In this document: positions 15,181 to 22,213 of the stretch, piece by piece
Position numbering within the stretch: the stretch's first letter is position 1
Layout: the number at the start of each line of letters is the position of its first letter
From: JACDAS01 sp046262415
GTDB taxonomy: Bacteria; Actinomycetota; Thermoleophilia; Gaiellales; Gaiellaceae
Reading direction: 5' to 3'
Assembly: GCA_046262415.1 (NCBI GenBank)
Contig: JBHEMU010000130.1
Location: 1 to 26,836 of the forward strand
DNA: 26,836 nt
Program-made: the position numbers and the translations under genes
The notes under the pieces: model-generated
Database searches by the model: none
The model's input: only the letters and a program-made list of their open reading frames with translations
Told to the model about the DNA's origin: nothing

Positions 15181-15963
15181 CTACGCGGCCGCGCGAGACG
15201 CGTCCGTGCCGCCCGAGAGCCGGCCCTTCAGCCGCAGGACGGCCTTCGTGTGCAGCTGCGAGACGCGGGACTCGGTCACGCCCAGCACCTCCCCGATCTC
15301 GCGCAGGGTCAGCTCCTCGTAGTAGTAGAGCGTGACGACGAGCTTCTCGCGCTCGGGGAGGCGCGAGATCGCATCGGCCAGGGCCTCCTTCAGCTCCGTC
15401 TTGGCGAGCGCCGCCTGCGGCTCGGGGCCGGTCGTGTCCTCGATCGTGTCGATCAAAGCGATCTGGTCGCCACCGGCGGAGACGGTCCAGAGCTCGTCGA
15501 GCGCGGCGATCGAGGAGCGGCCGATGTCGTTGAGGCTGCCGGCGAGATCCTCCTCGGAGCACCCGAGCTTCGCCGCCAGCTCCTCGTCGGTCGGAGCCCG
15601 GTGGAGCTTCGCCTCGAGCTGCGCCATCGCGCGCTCGATCTCACGGGCCCGCGACCGAACCGAGCGCGGCACCCAGTCCATGGCGCGGAGCTCGTCGATG
15701 ATCGAGCCCTTGATGCGCGCCAGCGCGTAGGTCTCGAACTTGACGTCGCGCTCCGGGTCGTAGCGCTCGATCGCGCTCATCAGGCCGAGCAGCCCGTAGG
15801 AGACGAGGTCGCCCTCGTCGACGTGCGCCGGCAACCCGCTGCCGAGCCGGCCGGCGACGAACTTGACGAGGGGCGCATAGCTCAGGATCAGGCGATCGCG
15901 CAGCACCTTGTCCCGCGTCTGGCGGAACTCGAGCCAGAGAGCCTGCGTCTCGTCGGGCGGCAC
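15181..15963 (-). CDS. RNA polymerase sigma factor, FliA/WhiG (group 3) family
   Basis: This 260-residue protein has region 2 with DEGDLVSYGLLGLMSAIERYDPERDVKFETYALARIKGSIIDELR (about 48-92), region 3 with PTDEELAAKLGCSEEDL, and region 4 with the helix-turn-helix LTLREIGEVLGVTESRVSQLHTKAVLRL. The WVPRSVR segment after region 2 is typical of FliA/WhiG factors. Streptomyces WhiG controls sporulation and FliA controls flagella; which applies here cannot be told. The start is GTG at 15963. Two perfect 20-bp direct repeats lie directly upstream. A small membrane-protein gene precedes it in the same direction. Confidence 0.94.
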   Translation of the reverse strand: MPPDETQALWLEFRQTRDKVLRDRLILSYAPLVKFVAGRLGSGLPAHVDEGDLVSYGLLGLMSAIERYDPERDVKFETYALARIKGSIIDELRAMDWVPRSVRSRAREIERAMAQLEAKLHRAPTDEELAAKLGCSEEDLAGSLNDIGRSSIAALDELWTVSAGGDQIALIDTIEDTTGPEPQAALAKTELKEALADAISRLPEREKLVVTLYYYEELTLREIGEVLGVTESRVSQLHTKAVLRLKGRLSGGTDASRAAA

Positions 15964-15971
15964 GGGCGCAA

Positions 15972-16011
15972 TATACGGCGTTTGCTGGTGTTATACGGCG
16001 TTTGCTGGTGT
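15972..16011. repeat. tandem 20-bp direct repeat in the sigma factor promoter region
   Basis: The 20-mer TATACGGCGTTTGCTGGTGT occurs twice head to tail (15972-15991 and 15992-16011) with no mismatch, filling most of the 57-bp gap upstream of the sigma factor. On the coding (minus) strand each copy ends in CGCCGTATA, so each presents a -10-like hexamer (TATAAC, TATATT) after GCCG. The 20-bp period is about two helical turns, suiting either a tandem operator or duplicated promoters. Confidence 0.75.
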
Positions 16012-16020
16012 TCTCCCCCG

Positions 16021-16206
16021 TCAGCGACCGCGACGCGGGCGGAGGCTCGCGGCGGCCAGCGTGGCGAGCCAGCCCGCGAGGCCGGCCGCGGCCGCGCCGA
16101 TCACCCACTGCTCGGCCCGCAGCGCGGCCACGGCGATCGACGCGAAGCCGAGGGTGAGCACCAGGAAGAGCGCGCCGAGGGCGCGGCGCTGCGAGGGCAC
16201 CCGCAT
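16021..16206 (-). CDS. small two-helix membrane protein
   Basis: This 61-residue protein starts MRVPSQRRALG, followed by two hydrophobic helices (about residues 11-28 and 34-53) separated by RAEQW, and ends in an Arg-rich tail RPRRGR. No family can be named; such two-helix proteins often sit beside regulators or transporters. The ATG at 16206 was chosen because it gives a basic N-terminus before the first helix. The same frame runs open further upstream across the tRNA-Trp, which is not credible. It lies upstream of, and in the same direction as, the sigma factor gene. Confidence 0.55.
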   Translation of the reverse strand: MRVPSQRRALGALFLVLTLGFASIAVAALRAEQWVIGAAAAGLAGWLATLAAASLRPRRGR

Positions 16207-16235
16207 GCGTGGCGTGGTGCCCGGGAGGGCGCGGC

Positions 16236-16241
16236 TAGAAT
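16236..16241 (+). promoter_or_regulatory. putative -10 box for tRNA-Trp
   Basis: TAGAAT lies 22 bases upstream of the tRNA-Trp 5' end, so a short 5' leader would be processed off. The -35 region is not recognisable. Confidence 0.4.
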
Positions 16242-16263
16242 CCTCGGCTCGAATCGCAGCCGG

Positions 16264-16336
16264 AGGGGCGTAGCTCAATTGGCAGAGCACCGGTCTCCAA
16301 AACCGGGGGTTGCAGGTTCGAGTCCTGCCGCCCCTG
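16264..16336 (+). tRNA. tRNA-Trp (anticodon CCA)
   Basis: The cloverleaf is complete. The acceptor AGGGGCG pairs with CGCCCCT and is followed by discriminator G, the usual base for tRNA-Trp. The D arm contains TAGCTCAATTGG, the anticodon stem CCGGT/ACCGG encloses the loop CTCCAAA (anticodon CCA), and the T arm contains GCAGGTTCGAGTCCTGC. CCA is not encoded. In many actinobacteria this tRNA precedes secE-nusG; here an accessory-looking region follows. Confidence 0.96.
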
Positions 16337-16340
16337 TATG

Positions 16341-16372
16341 AAAACCCCCCGCAGATGGGGGCTTTCTTGCGA
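16341..16372 (+). terminator. intrinsic terminator of tRNA-Trp
   Basis: AAAACCCCCC-GCAGAT-GGGGG forms a five-pair all-GC stem starting a few bases after the tRNA, followed by cTTTCTT. This is the only convincing Rho-independent terminator seen in the window. Confidence 0.8.
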
Positions 16373-16697
16373 AAACGAGTCGTCGTAATACACTCACGTG
16401 TCCCGAATATGTCCCGCCGACCATGAAGTGAATCTTCGCGCCGCGCCGCTCCATGGGCGTCCCCCGGATGAGTGGTTCACGGCGGTGCCTGCTTGGCGCG
16501 CGTGGCGATCCGAGCGGTGGCCGAGGAACGTCGGGCACGGACTCGCGGCGCTCCTGCTCGCGGTGGCGGGTCTGACAACGGCGGCCCGAAGGAGCACCCG
16601 TTATATGTAGCTCGACGCGCGAGGTATGACGCACGGGTTTGAGGTGACGGAACGGGCGGTGGAAGGAGTTACTCGCGGCGCGCGCCGTCGCCCTCGA
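16373..16697. other. gap after tRNA-Trp without a confident gene
   Basis: Short open frames exist on both strands. One is a 70-codon plus-strand frame (16398-16610) ending in a hydrophobic stretch GHGLAALLLAVAGLTTA. The other is a 67-codon minus-strand frame (16394-16597). Neither has a ribosome binding site or recognisable family. The position after a tRNA 3' end is where integrated elements often lie, but no integrase, excisionase or duplicated tRNA end was found. Confidence 0.4.
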
Positions 16698-17585
16698 TCA
16701 GGCGACCACGGCAGTTCCCACCCAACGCCTTTCTCCGTCCACGGCGACGGATTGAAGCCGGTATCTGATCGCACCGCGTCGCTTTCGCCGGTCGAACCAC
16801 GAGTAGTCGTGGCCGTTCGGCGTGCCGCCAAAGACGCTCGGAATCAGGACCCTGTTGAGCTTCACCAGCTCGGTGCGCTGCTGGCGGTAGAGGTTGAAGC
16901 CGAGCAGGCTCGTCTCGTGGGTGGTCTGCCACCGAACCAGCGTGCCCTGGCCTCTGCGGTGACCCTCAACTGAACTCACAGCCACAGCAGTCGGGACTTG
17001 CTCGACCACTACGTCGTCCCAGTTGAGCTGCGAGGCGCCGCAGCTCATCTGACATCCGAAACCGAGATGGACGAAAAACGACCCGCTCGCGGGGACCTGG
17101 AAGGCACCGCTCACCCGGTGCCACTCGCCGTCGCCAGTCGGAGGGGACGCTCGGGTGAATCTGCTCGTCTGGAAGGAGTTGCATCCCGACTGGGAGTGAA
17201 GGAATAGGGCGAACGAGACGTACTCGAAGTCGTCATCAGTCGTGCGATACCAGAAGGCGAGCGAGACGGAGCCGGCCGCAAGCGGCACCTCGCGACAGTC
17301 GCTGGGGAGGCCCGCACCACTGACGAGAGAGGTTTCGTCCGCGAAGAAGCGATAGCTCGCAGTGTCGGTGCGACCGAGCGATGGGTCGCGCTGGAAGCTG
17401 GAGGAACCAGAGTTTAACTCGGGCCAGTGACACGCCTTCGTGGCCGAACCGCAAGTGTCCTGAAAGCTCGGGTTCGGTGCGATGTTCGCGCCTGAGGCGT
17501 CCGCAGCCGCAAAGCCAGTGACGGTCGCCGCTAGACAGGTTGCGACGGCGACGGCAACGGCAACCCGACCGAGAAGGGGGCGCAT
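16698..17585 (-). CDS. secreted protein with carbohydrate-binding-like and FnIII-like domains
   Basis: This 295-residue protein has a signal peptide (about 1-28, cleavage near AAADASG). A Cys-containing beta-sandwich domain (about 33-195: NIAPNPSFQDTCG... WNYxxTDDDF... LNWDDVVVEQ) reads like a carbohydrate-binding or discoidin-type jelly roll. A C-terminal fibronectin-III-like domain (about 205-295) has GTLVRWQTTHETSLLGFNLYRQ and RYRLQSVAVDG, a pattern common in secreted repeats that follow binding domains. No catalytic domain is present. The ATG at 17585 has GGAAGGGG just before it and a TATCAT -10-like box nine bases upstream. The binding target is unknown. Confidence 0.72.
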   Translation of the reverse strand: MRPLLGRVAVAVAVATCLAATVTGFAAADASGANIAPNPSFQDTCGSATKACHWPELNSGSSSFQRDPSLGRTDTASYRFFADETSLVSGAGLPSDCREVPLAAGSVSLAFWYRTTDDDFEYVSFALFLHSQSGCNSFQTSRFTRASPPTGDGEWHRVSGAFQVPASGSFFVHLGFGCQMSCGASQLNWDDVVVEQVPTAVAVSSVEGHRRGQGTLVRWQTTHETSLLGFNLYRQQRTELVKLNRVLIPSVFGGTPNGHDYSWFDRRKRRGAIRYRLQSVAVDGERRWVGTAVVA

Positions 17586-17852
17586 CCCCTTCCGATGATA
17601 CCCGCCGAGCGCGGGCCCGTCACGTCGCTAAAGGGTCAGCCGCCGCAGCCGCGCAAGGGCGGTCCACCGGAGCCAAGACCCGGATGCACGCGTACACCAA
17701 TCCTCCTGAGGCGCCGCTTCCCGTCGGTAACTGGCGCCGGGGCTGCGGTGGTCGATTCTGGGCCGCGTACCCCGTCAGGACATCTCGTTGGTCGTGCTGT
17801 GGCGCGGCGCGTGCCCTGGGGCCGTCTGGGCGCGCCTGGGCGGCGTCCACGA

Positions 17853-18839
17853 TCATCCGCCTGGGAGGTCGCGCTGGACCAGCCGGATCCGGTCGCGCGG
17901 CACCGGCTCCGGCAGCATGTACCAGCCGTCGGGGCCGCTCTCAAGCCAGCGCCCGGTGACATCGACCTCCCAGATGTCCACTGTCCTGCTCGCCATCCAG
18001 ACGAAGAAGGAAGCCGCATCGAGGCTCTCGCACAGGAAGACGGCCGCCAGCTCAGGTTCCATGCTCCCCGCGATGCCGGGCTCCGAGGCCATGCGCTGCC
18101 AGTCGAGCCCGTGCGCGGCGATCGAGTCGCGGTTGACGGACGGCGTGACGTGGTACATCGGCTCCGTCCCAAGCCGCACCTCGAGTTCCCAGCGGCGCCC
18201 GAAGAACCCCTTCCAGGCCCGCTCGCGCGCGAGCGCGGCCCGGACGGCCGCCACCCAGGGATGGTCGCTCCCGAGGCCGCTCGTCTCCGTCAGCACGTGC
18301 TCCTCGGAACCGAACGCGGGTGCGGATGTGCCCTCGCGGCGGCCGCCGCAGAGCGCGCCGCCAAAGACGAGCTCCTCGAACCGGAGCCACTCGTCCTCGC
18401 CGTCCGGGAGCGAGATCCTCGTCTCGTGCGCCAGCTCGGCGCCCACGAGCTCCGGCGCGTGCTCCGCCAGCCACCGCTCCCGCTCGCGCTCGTACAGCTC
18501 GTGGCCGGCGGCCTCGCCGCGCGCCTTCTCCGCGGCCGCCTCGTAGGCGGCGTCGATCCGGGCGCGCTCCTCCGCCGCCGGCGGCCACGGGCGCAGCTCC
18601 ACGCGCTCCTCCTGCGCCGGCCGCTCGCCCGCCCAGTACGAGGTGCCGAGTTTGGTCCGCACGATGACGGCCGGGGCACGCGCCAGCCCCCACGCGACGC
18701 CCTCCTCCGGCGTCTCGAACTCGAAGCACCCGCCATCAAAAGGGCAGCAGTACCACCGCTCGCTCTGGTCATCCGGGTCGTTCTCGACAACGGAGAGGAT
18801 CTCGCGCTGGAGATCGGCTTTCCTCGGATGCAGCGTCAT
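17853..18839 (-). CDS. protein with C-terminal ADP-ribosyltransferase-like domain
   Basis: This 328-residue cytoplasmic protein's N-terminal part contains YCCPFDGGCFEFETPEEGVAWGLARAP, a pattern I have seen in actinobacterial proteins of unknown role. The middle is a charged helical linker. The last 110 residues (about 218-328) read MYHVTPSVNRDSIAAHGLDW, then VFLCESLDAASFFVWM, then VDIWEVDVTG and EPVPRDRIRLVQRD. The H-T...N..SI..GL start, the middle strand and the VWxVD strand resemble ART-fold domains (KptA/DarT-like). The catalytic Glu is not certain. The ATG at 18839 follows a GGGGG-rich site; the 27 extra codons upstream look non-coding. Confidence 0.65.
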   Translation of the reverse strand: MTLHPRKADLQREILSVVENDPDDQSERWYCCPFDGGCFEFETPEEGVAWGLARAPAVIVRTKLGTSYWAGERPAQEERVELRPWPPAAEERARIDAAYEAAAEKARGEAAGHELYERERERWLAEHAPELVGAELAHETRISLPDGEDEWLRFEELVFGGALCGGRREGTSAPAFGSEEHVLTETSGLGSDHPWVAAVRAALARERAWKGFFGRRWELEVRLGTEPMYHVTPSVNRDSIAAHGLDWQRMASEPGIAGSMEPELAAVFLCESLDAASFFVWMASRTVDIWEVDVTGRWLESGPDGWYMLPEPVPRDRIRLVQRDLPGG

Positions 18840-18867
18840 TGGCCTGCCCCCTACCTCGGAGCGTTCC

Positions 18868-19225
18868 CTACCCCACCAGCTCGGAGCGCGGAATCGCCGG
18901 CAGGAAGACGTTGGCGACACGACTCCACCCCTCTACGGTACGCGGCGCTTCCCCAGCGAGGTCGAGCGCGTCGATCGGCAGGGCGGCGTCCCAGGCCCTC
19001 CCGTGTCGTCGCTTGCCTCTGGTCGCGCCCTCGACGCGCCTGCCGTCCCCCAAATACGATCAGCGTAATGCCCTTTGGACGGACGTCACGCTGGAGACGT
19101 GTGCGCAGGCAGCGGCTCGGGATTTTCCGGGTGACCGGCTTTCCCACGTCGACGATCGGCAGGGGCGGGTGACGGGAGACGTGTTCCAGAGCGACGAGCC
19201 GGCGTGGGACAGATCCGCGGTGCAC
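18868..19225 (-). pseudogene. probable frameshifted small gene
   Basis: Two overlapping minus-strand frames join into one sensible protein if one G is removed from the GGGGG run at about 19044-19048. The first frame ends VRPKGITLIVFG and the second continues DGRRVEGATRGKRRHGRAW to ANVFLPAIPRSELVG and TAG. The second frame has strongly GC-biased third positions. The GTG at 19225 overlaps the start of the lipoprotein gene on the other strand; a start at a later GTG (VGKPVTRK) would avoid that. The family is not recognised. It is either a decayed gene or a homopolymer sequencing error. With the gap 18840-18867 it fills the otherwise gene-free stretch between 18,840 and 19,203. Confidence 0.35.
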
Positions 19226-19659
19226 GGGTCGCCCGAGGGCTCGCGATCCTGTCTCTGGCGCTCGCGGTGCCGCCGCTTCTGGTCGCGTGTGCGTCCTCCG
19301 TCGAGGAGAAGCACTCGGCCGCGTTCAATCTCTACGTGATCGACAACGACTCGATCCCGGCGGACGACACCGCTCCGGTGTTGCAACCGTACAAGCGCCA
19401 GCTTCTGATGCTCCGAAAGGGATGCACGGGCAGCGAAGATGATCTCGCGGACAGTGCTGTAGCTGTGAAGGAGCGGGTCTTGGAGGACACAGGCGCGGAC
19501 GTGCCCACGCTTCGGATCATGCAGCTTATGAACCTCGGCCTCGGCACTGTGAAGCGGGACTGCACGGAAGCGTTCGCTCTTGTGGGACTCCTTCTCGCGG
19601 CCCCGGAGCCCCGGTTCGTCCCGCTCTCGCCGTTCTACTTCTGGAAAATCGAGGGTTGA
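19204..19659 (+). CDS. predicted lipoprotein, unknown function
   Basis: This 151-residue protein starts GTG at 19204, with a signal peptide ending in the lipobox LLVAC (Cys about residue 29), then a soluble domain with NLYVIDNDSIPADDTAPVLQPYKRQLLMLRKGCTGSEDDLADSAV and a single further Cys pair (KGCTG, KRDC). The helices IMQLMNLGLGTVKRD and the ending FYFWKIEG look folded. No family is recognised. It should sit on the outer face of the membrane. It is in the accessory-looking stretch, with more A/T third positions than the core genes. Confidence 0.65.
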   Translation: MGQIRGARVARGLAILSLALAVPPLLVACASSVEEKHSAAFNLYVIDNDSIPADDTAPVLQPYKRQLLMLRKGCTGSEDDLADSAVAVKERVLEDTGADVPTLRIMQLMNLGLGTVKRDCTEAFALVGLLLAAPEPRFVPLSPFYFWKIEG

Positions 19660-19860
19660 CCCCTCAGCGAACCGCCCGACCGCCGAGCGTGGTGGGTTCT
19701 CTAGGGAACTTGGTCAAGACCAGCGTGAGGCCACCGCCACCTACGCGGTGCTGTCATCTACATCATCGCGTAATACGACCCGATGACCCGGCGTTTCATC
19801 TCGGCCAGGGGCCGGCCCTTCGGCCGCTTCTCGCCGGTAGGGAGTCACAGGCTGGATGCA

Positions 19861-20163
19861 ATGCGCCTGGCCTTACTGTCCCTGTTAGCACTGGCGATCC
19901 TGACTGCGCTGGCGCTCGCAACGGGATGCGGGAACGCCCCGCAGGAGACGCGTCTCACGATCACGGCCTCGTATGTCGACAACATCGTGCCGAGGGATGG
20001 GAGGAAGCGGCACCCCGGTATCAGACCGAAGACCTTTACGCTCCGCTGCCGGCCGCCCGGAGGGACGCTGCCGAAGCCCCGCCGCGCTTGCCGCCTGCTC
20101 GATCAGTATCCGCGGGCGATGCGAGGAGCCTCGGTCGTCCAGATCTTCCCCTCCGAGCTGTAA
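19861..20163 (+). CDS. lipoprotein with truncated subtilisin-inhibitor-like (SSI) domain
   Basis: This 100-residue protein has a signal peptide and lipobox ALATGC (Cys about residue 23), then a segment with FTLRCRPPGGTLPKPRRACRLL. It matches the TLxCxPxGGTxPxxxxAC core of Streptomyces subtilisin inhibitor (SSI) family proteins. The usual second half of the SSI fold, with its reactive loop and second disulfide, is missing. The last 20 codons (QYPRAMRGASVVQIFPSEL) run antisense through the 3' end of the gene on the other strand. It is probably a truncated gene. The ATG at 19861 was chosen because it begins the signal peptide. Confidence 0.5.
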   Translation: MRLALLSLLALAILTALALATGCGNAPQETRLTITASYVDNIVPRDGRKRHPGIRPKTFTLRCRPPGGTLPKPRRACRLLDQYPRAMRGASVVQIFPSEL

Positions 20164-20926
20164 TCCAACTCTCTCCGCAGCCGCGCGAGCTCGTCGCTAG
20201 CAGCGGCCATCCGCAGTGCCGAGAGAAGGGTGTCAAAGGCATCCTCGCTGGAGATCGCGGCCGCGCGGTGATCCGGGTCGAGTACGAGTTGATCAACGAA
20301 GTTCTCGCGGGCCATAGCGTCGCTCTTGACGACGGGACCAGTGAGCGTGCGCGGGAAGATCTCGATGATCGTGGGCCCGGTCGGCTCGTCAAACGGCAAG
20401 ATGCTGAAGCCGCACTGCGACAGCTCGTGTAGAGCCTGCATCCCACGGAGAGCCGCCGGACCGACCTGCCCACCGCCCACCAGTTTGAAGCCGGACTGGG
20501 GGTGCGTGCCAGGCCGCCGCACCTCCTGCTCCGTCCGGCGAACCTCCCTGTCCGGCGTCAGGTCGGTCGGCCTCCCGGTCTTCCAAAATGGCCAGTCGGG
20601 CGCCTGCATCCAGGCGTGCAGGCCGAGTTCCCGCATAGGCGCGGTCAGCTCCTCGCGCGCCATCAGAGCCCAGAGCTCGGAAACCGACTCGATTCCTCGC
20701 TCAACGAGATACCAGGTCGGAAGCGAAAAGGCGAAGTCGAGACCGATGACGACGTCGGGGTCACGTTCAGCGTCTGCTGTCAGATGATCGACTACTTCGA
20801 GCCGCGACCGTCCCGACTCACCCGCCGCACTTTGCCGCTGCTGATCTCGGCCAGCCAGATGTGCTTCGACTGGTCGCGGCCGCCGCGGCCCGACCAGTCC
20901 ACCGCGATGATCCGTCGGCGCACCAC
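20103..20926 (-). pseudogene. frameshifted DUF429-like gene
   Basis: The N-terminal piece (GTG about 20926) reads IIAVDWSGRGGRDQSKHIWLAE and stops at the TAG 20794-20792. The neighbouring frame is open across the same point and continues LEVVDHLTADAERDPDVVIGLDFAFSLPTWYL, then WALMAREELTAPM to the end, EGKIWTTEAPRIARGY. Together they make one protein of about 275 residues of the DUF429-like type, which has an RNase-H-like fold with AVDWSG and GLDFAFS carboxylates. One base is gained or lost near 20793-20815. The downstream frame is long and intact, so the damage is recent or is a sequence error. The 3' end overlaps the SSI-like gene. Confidence 0.65.
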
Positions 20927-21096
20927 AACGGAATCATGATCGCCAGCGTGACACGACGCCTCCTGCCTGACGGCCGCCGCACCTCGCGTCTCCTGGACGC
21001 CCTTTTGGACCCGCACGTACTCGCGACCAGTGCAGCTTGCCTGCGGGAGGCTCTCGTTTGACGCGGCTGGGCTGCTGCTGCGACCGTAGGGGGAAC

Positions 21097-21714
21097 ATGC
21101 GCACGCTGCCGCTCCGCCTCGTCCTGCTCGCGACCGCCGCCTCGCTCGCCTCCCTCGCCCTGGCCGCCGGCGCCTACGCTTGCGCCTGCTGCGCGGTCGC
21201 CGGCACGTGGGCGCAGACGACCGCGCCCGTGGCCTCGCACGAGCTGGCGGAGCTGGGCCGCCTGCGCTTCGGCGTCGCCGCCAACACGTTCTTCACCGCC
21301 GCCGGAGAGGACGCCGTCCGCGGGATCGATCCCGTCGCGTCGCGCTACCGCGTCACGCAGGCCCGGAGCGGCCGGCGCTGGACGCTGACGTTGCGCGATT
21401 CCGCCGGCAACTCCGGCACCCTTCGCTTCTCGATCCCCACGCGGGCCAGCCGTCTGGACGTCGACGTCCGCGACGGCCGGCGCTCGGCCGGTGGAGGGCC
21501 GCTCCTCTACCGCGAGTGGCGGCTGGAGGGTGCGGTGGCCGGGACGGGCATATTCGCGAACGGCACCTCCCGCCCTGCCCGCTTCAGGCTGATCCTCCAG
21601 GGCCGCGGCAACGCCTGCATGAACGGTGCAGACTTCCGAAGCTGGATCCTGCAGGTCCGGGGGCCGCGCGCGGACTACGGTCTCTTCGGCGGCTTCGCGA
21701 AGATCAGCCCCTGA
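21097..21714 (+). CDS. secreted protein with CACC motif, unknown function
   Basis: This 205-residue protein has a signal peptide (about 1-28), with the mature N-terminus near YACACCAVAGTW, so three cysteines lie close together at the start; a fourth is at GNACMNGADF. The rest is beta-rich (LRFGVAANTFF, YRVTQARSGRRWTLTLRD, REWRLEGAVAGTG). The CxCC cluster could bind metal or heme or form disulfides. I do not recognise the family. The ATG at 21097 follows a strong GGGGG site five bases upstream. A TTGACG -35-like hexamer sits at 21058-21063 without a clear -10. Confidence 0.72.
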   Translation: MRTLPLRLVLLATAASLASLALAAGAYACACCAVAGTWAQTTAPVASHELAELGRLRFGVAANTFFTAAGEDAVRGIDPVASRYRVTQARSGRRWTLTLRDSAGNSGTLRFSIPTRASRLDVDVRDGRRSAGGGPLLYREWRLEGAVAGTGIFANGTSRPARFRLILQGRGNACMNGADFRSWILQVRGPRADYGLFGGFAKISP

Positions 21715-21764
21715 GCCGCCTCAGACGCGGCGCCGGTCCCGGGACCGTCGAGGCTGAGCGGCTC
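21713..21764. terminator. possible bidirectional stem-loop between convergent genes
   Basis: GAGCCGCCTCAG (21713-21724) pairs with CTGAGCGGCTC (21754-21764) with one bulged C, enclosing a perfect 14-bp palindrome CGGTCCCGGGACCG (21734-21747). It starts in the stop codon of the plus-strand gene and lies before the end of the minus-strand gene. There is no T-tract, so termination is inferred only from position and structure. Confidence 0.45.
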
Positions 21765-21803
21765 CGCGTCGAGCGTCAGCTCGCGTCCAGCCTCTTTGCC
21801 CGC

Positions 21804-22151
21804 TCAGTAGGCGCCGCAGAAGGCGTGCACGGTGACCGCATGAGCGGCGGAGCCGGCGTTGATCGCGCGCACCTGGACACGCTCGAGTCCGCGCAGGTCG
21901 TAGCCCTGGGTCGTGCGGGCGACGTCGTCGATGAGCGCGGAGGGGACGGAGGCCGTCGTCGGCAAGGGCTGATCGAACACCGTCACGCCGTCGGGCTCGT
22001 ACGCGCGCACCTCGACCACGAGGTCGCTCGCCGCGCCCGGGCCGGCCATCGCCGCGAGGACGATCGCGGTCTCGTACTCCTTCACGTCCAGGTCGACGGT
22101 CGCCGCACCCCCGGCCTCGACCTCGCTGTCTGCGAGAAGTGTGGTCTTCAC
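21804..22151 (-). CDS. small hypothetical protein, beta-sandwich-like
   Basis: This is a 115-residue acidic protein with no signal peptide or membrane helix. It has regularly spaced hydrophobic strands (ATVDLDVKEYETAIVLAAM, LVVEVRAYEPDGVTVF, VQVRAINAGSAAHAVTVHAFC), as in small Ig-like or phage-structural folds. No family is recognised. The GTG start is at 22151. It lies 62 bp downstream of the DNA methyltransferase in the same direction, so it may be co-transcribed, though no functional link is visible. Confidence 0.6.
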   Translation of the reverse strand: MKTTLLADSEVEAGGAATVDLDVKEYETAIVLAAMAGPGAASDLVVEVRAYEPDGVTVFDQPLPTTASVPSALIDDVARTTQGYDLRGLERVQVRAINAGSAAHAVTVHAFCGAY

Positions 22152-22213
22152 CGATCTCCGAGCGAGAGCCTATGGGATCCGTCCCCGGCGTCAGCGCCAG
22201 GCGGTTTTCGCGC

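Noticed and set aside
16310..16336. tRNA-Trp 3' end as an attachment site
   Set aside because: No second copy of the 3' end was seen downstream, and no integrase is in the window.
13108..16341. Plus-strand open frame of more than 1000 codons antisense to the EF-G-like and sigma factor genes
   Set aside because: It is an artefact of high GC. The protein is low-complexity, runs through the tRNA-Trp, and the opposite strand holds two genes with clear domains.
16398..16610. Small plus-strand frame with a hydrophobic C-terminus
   Set aside because: It has no ribosome binding site, no family, and equal open frames on the other strand. It is left as part of an unassigned gap.
16275..16634. Minus-strand frame of 119 codons across tRNA-Trp
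   Set aside because: Its C-terminus is the antisense of the tRNA, a common false call. The rest has no family match.
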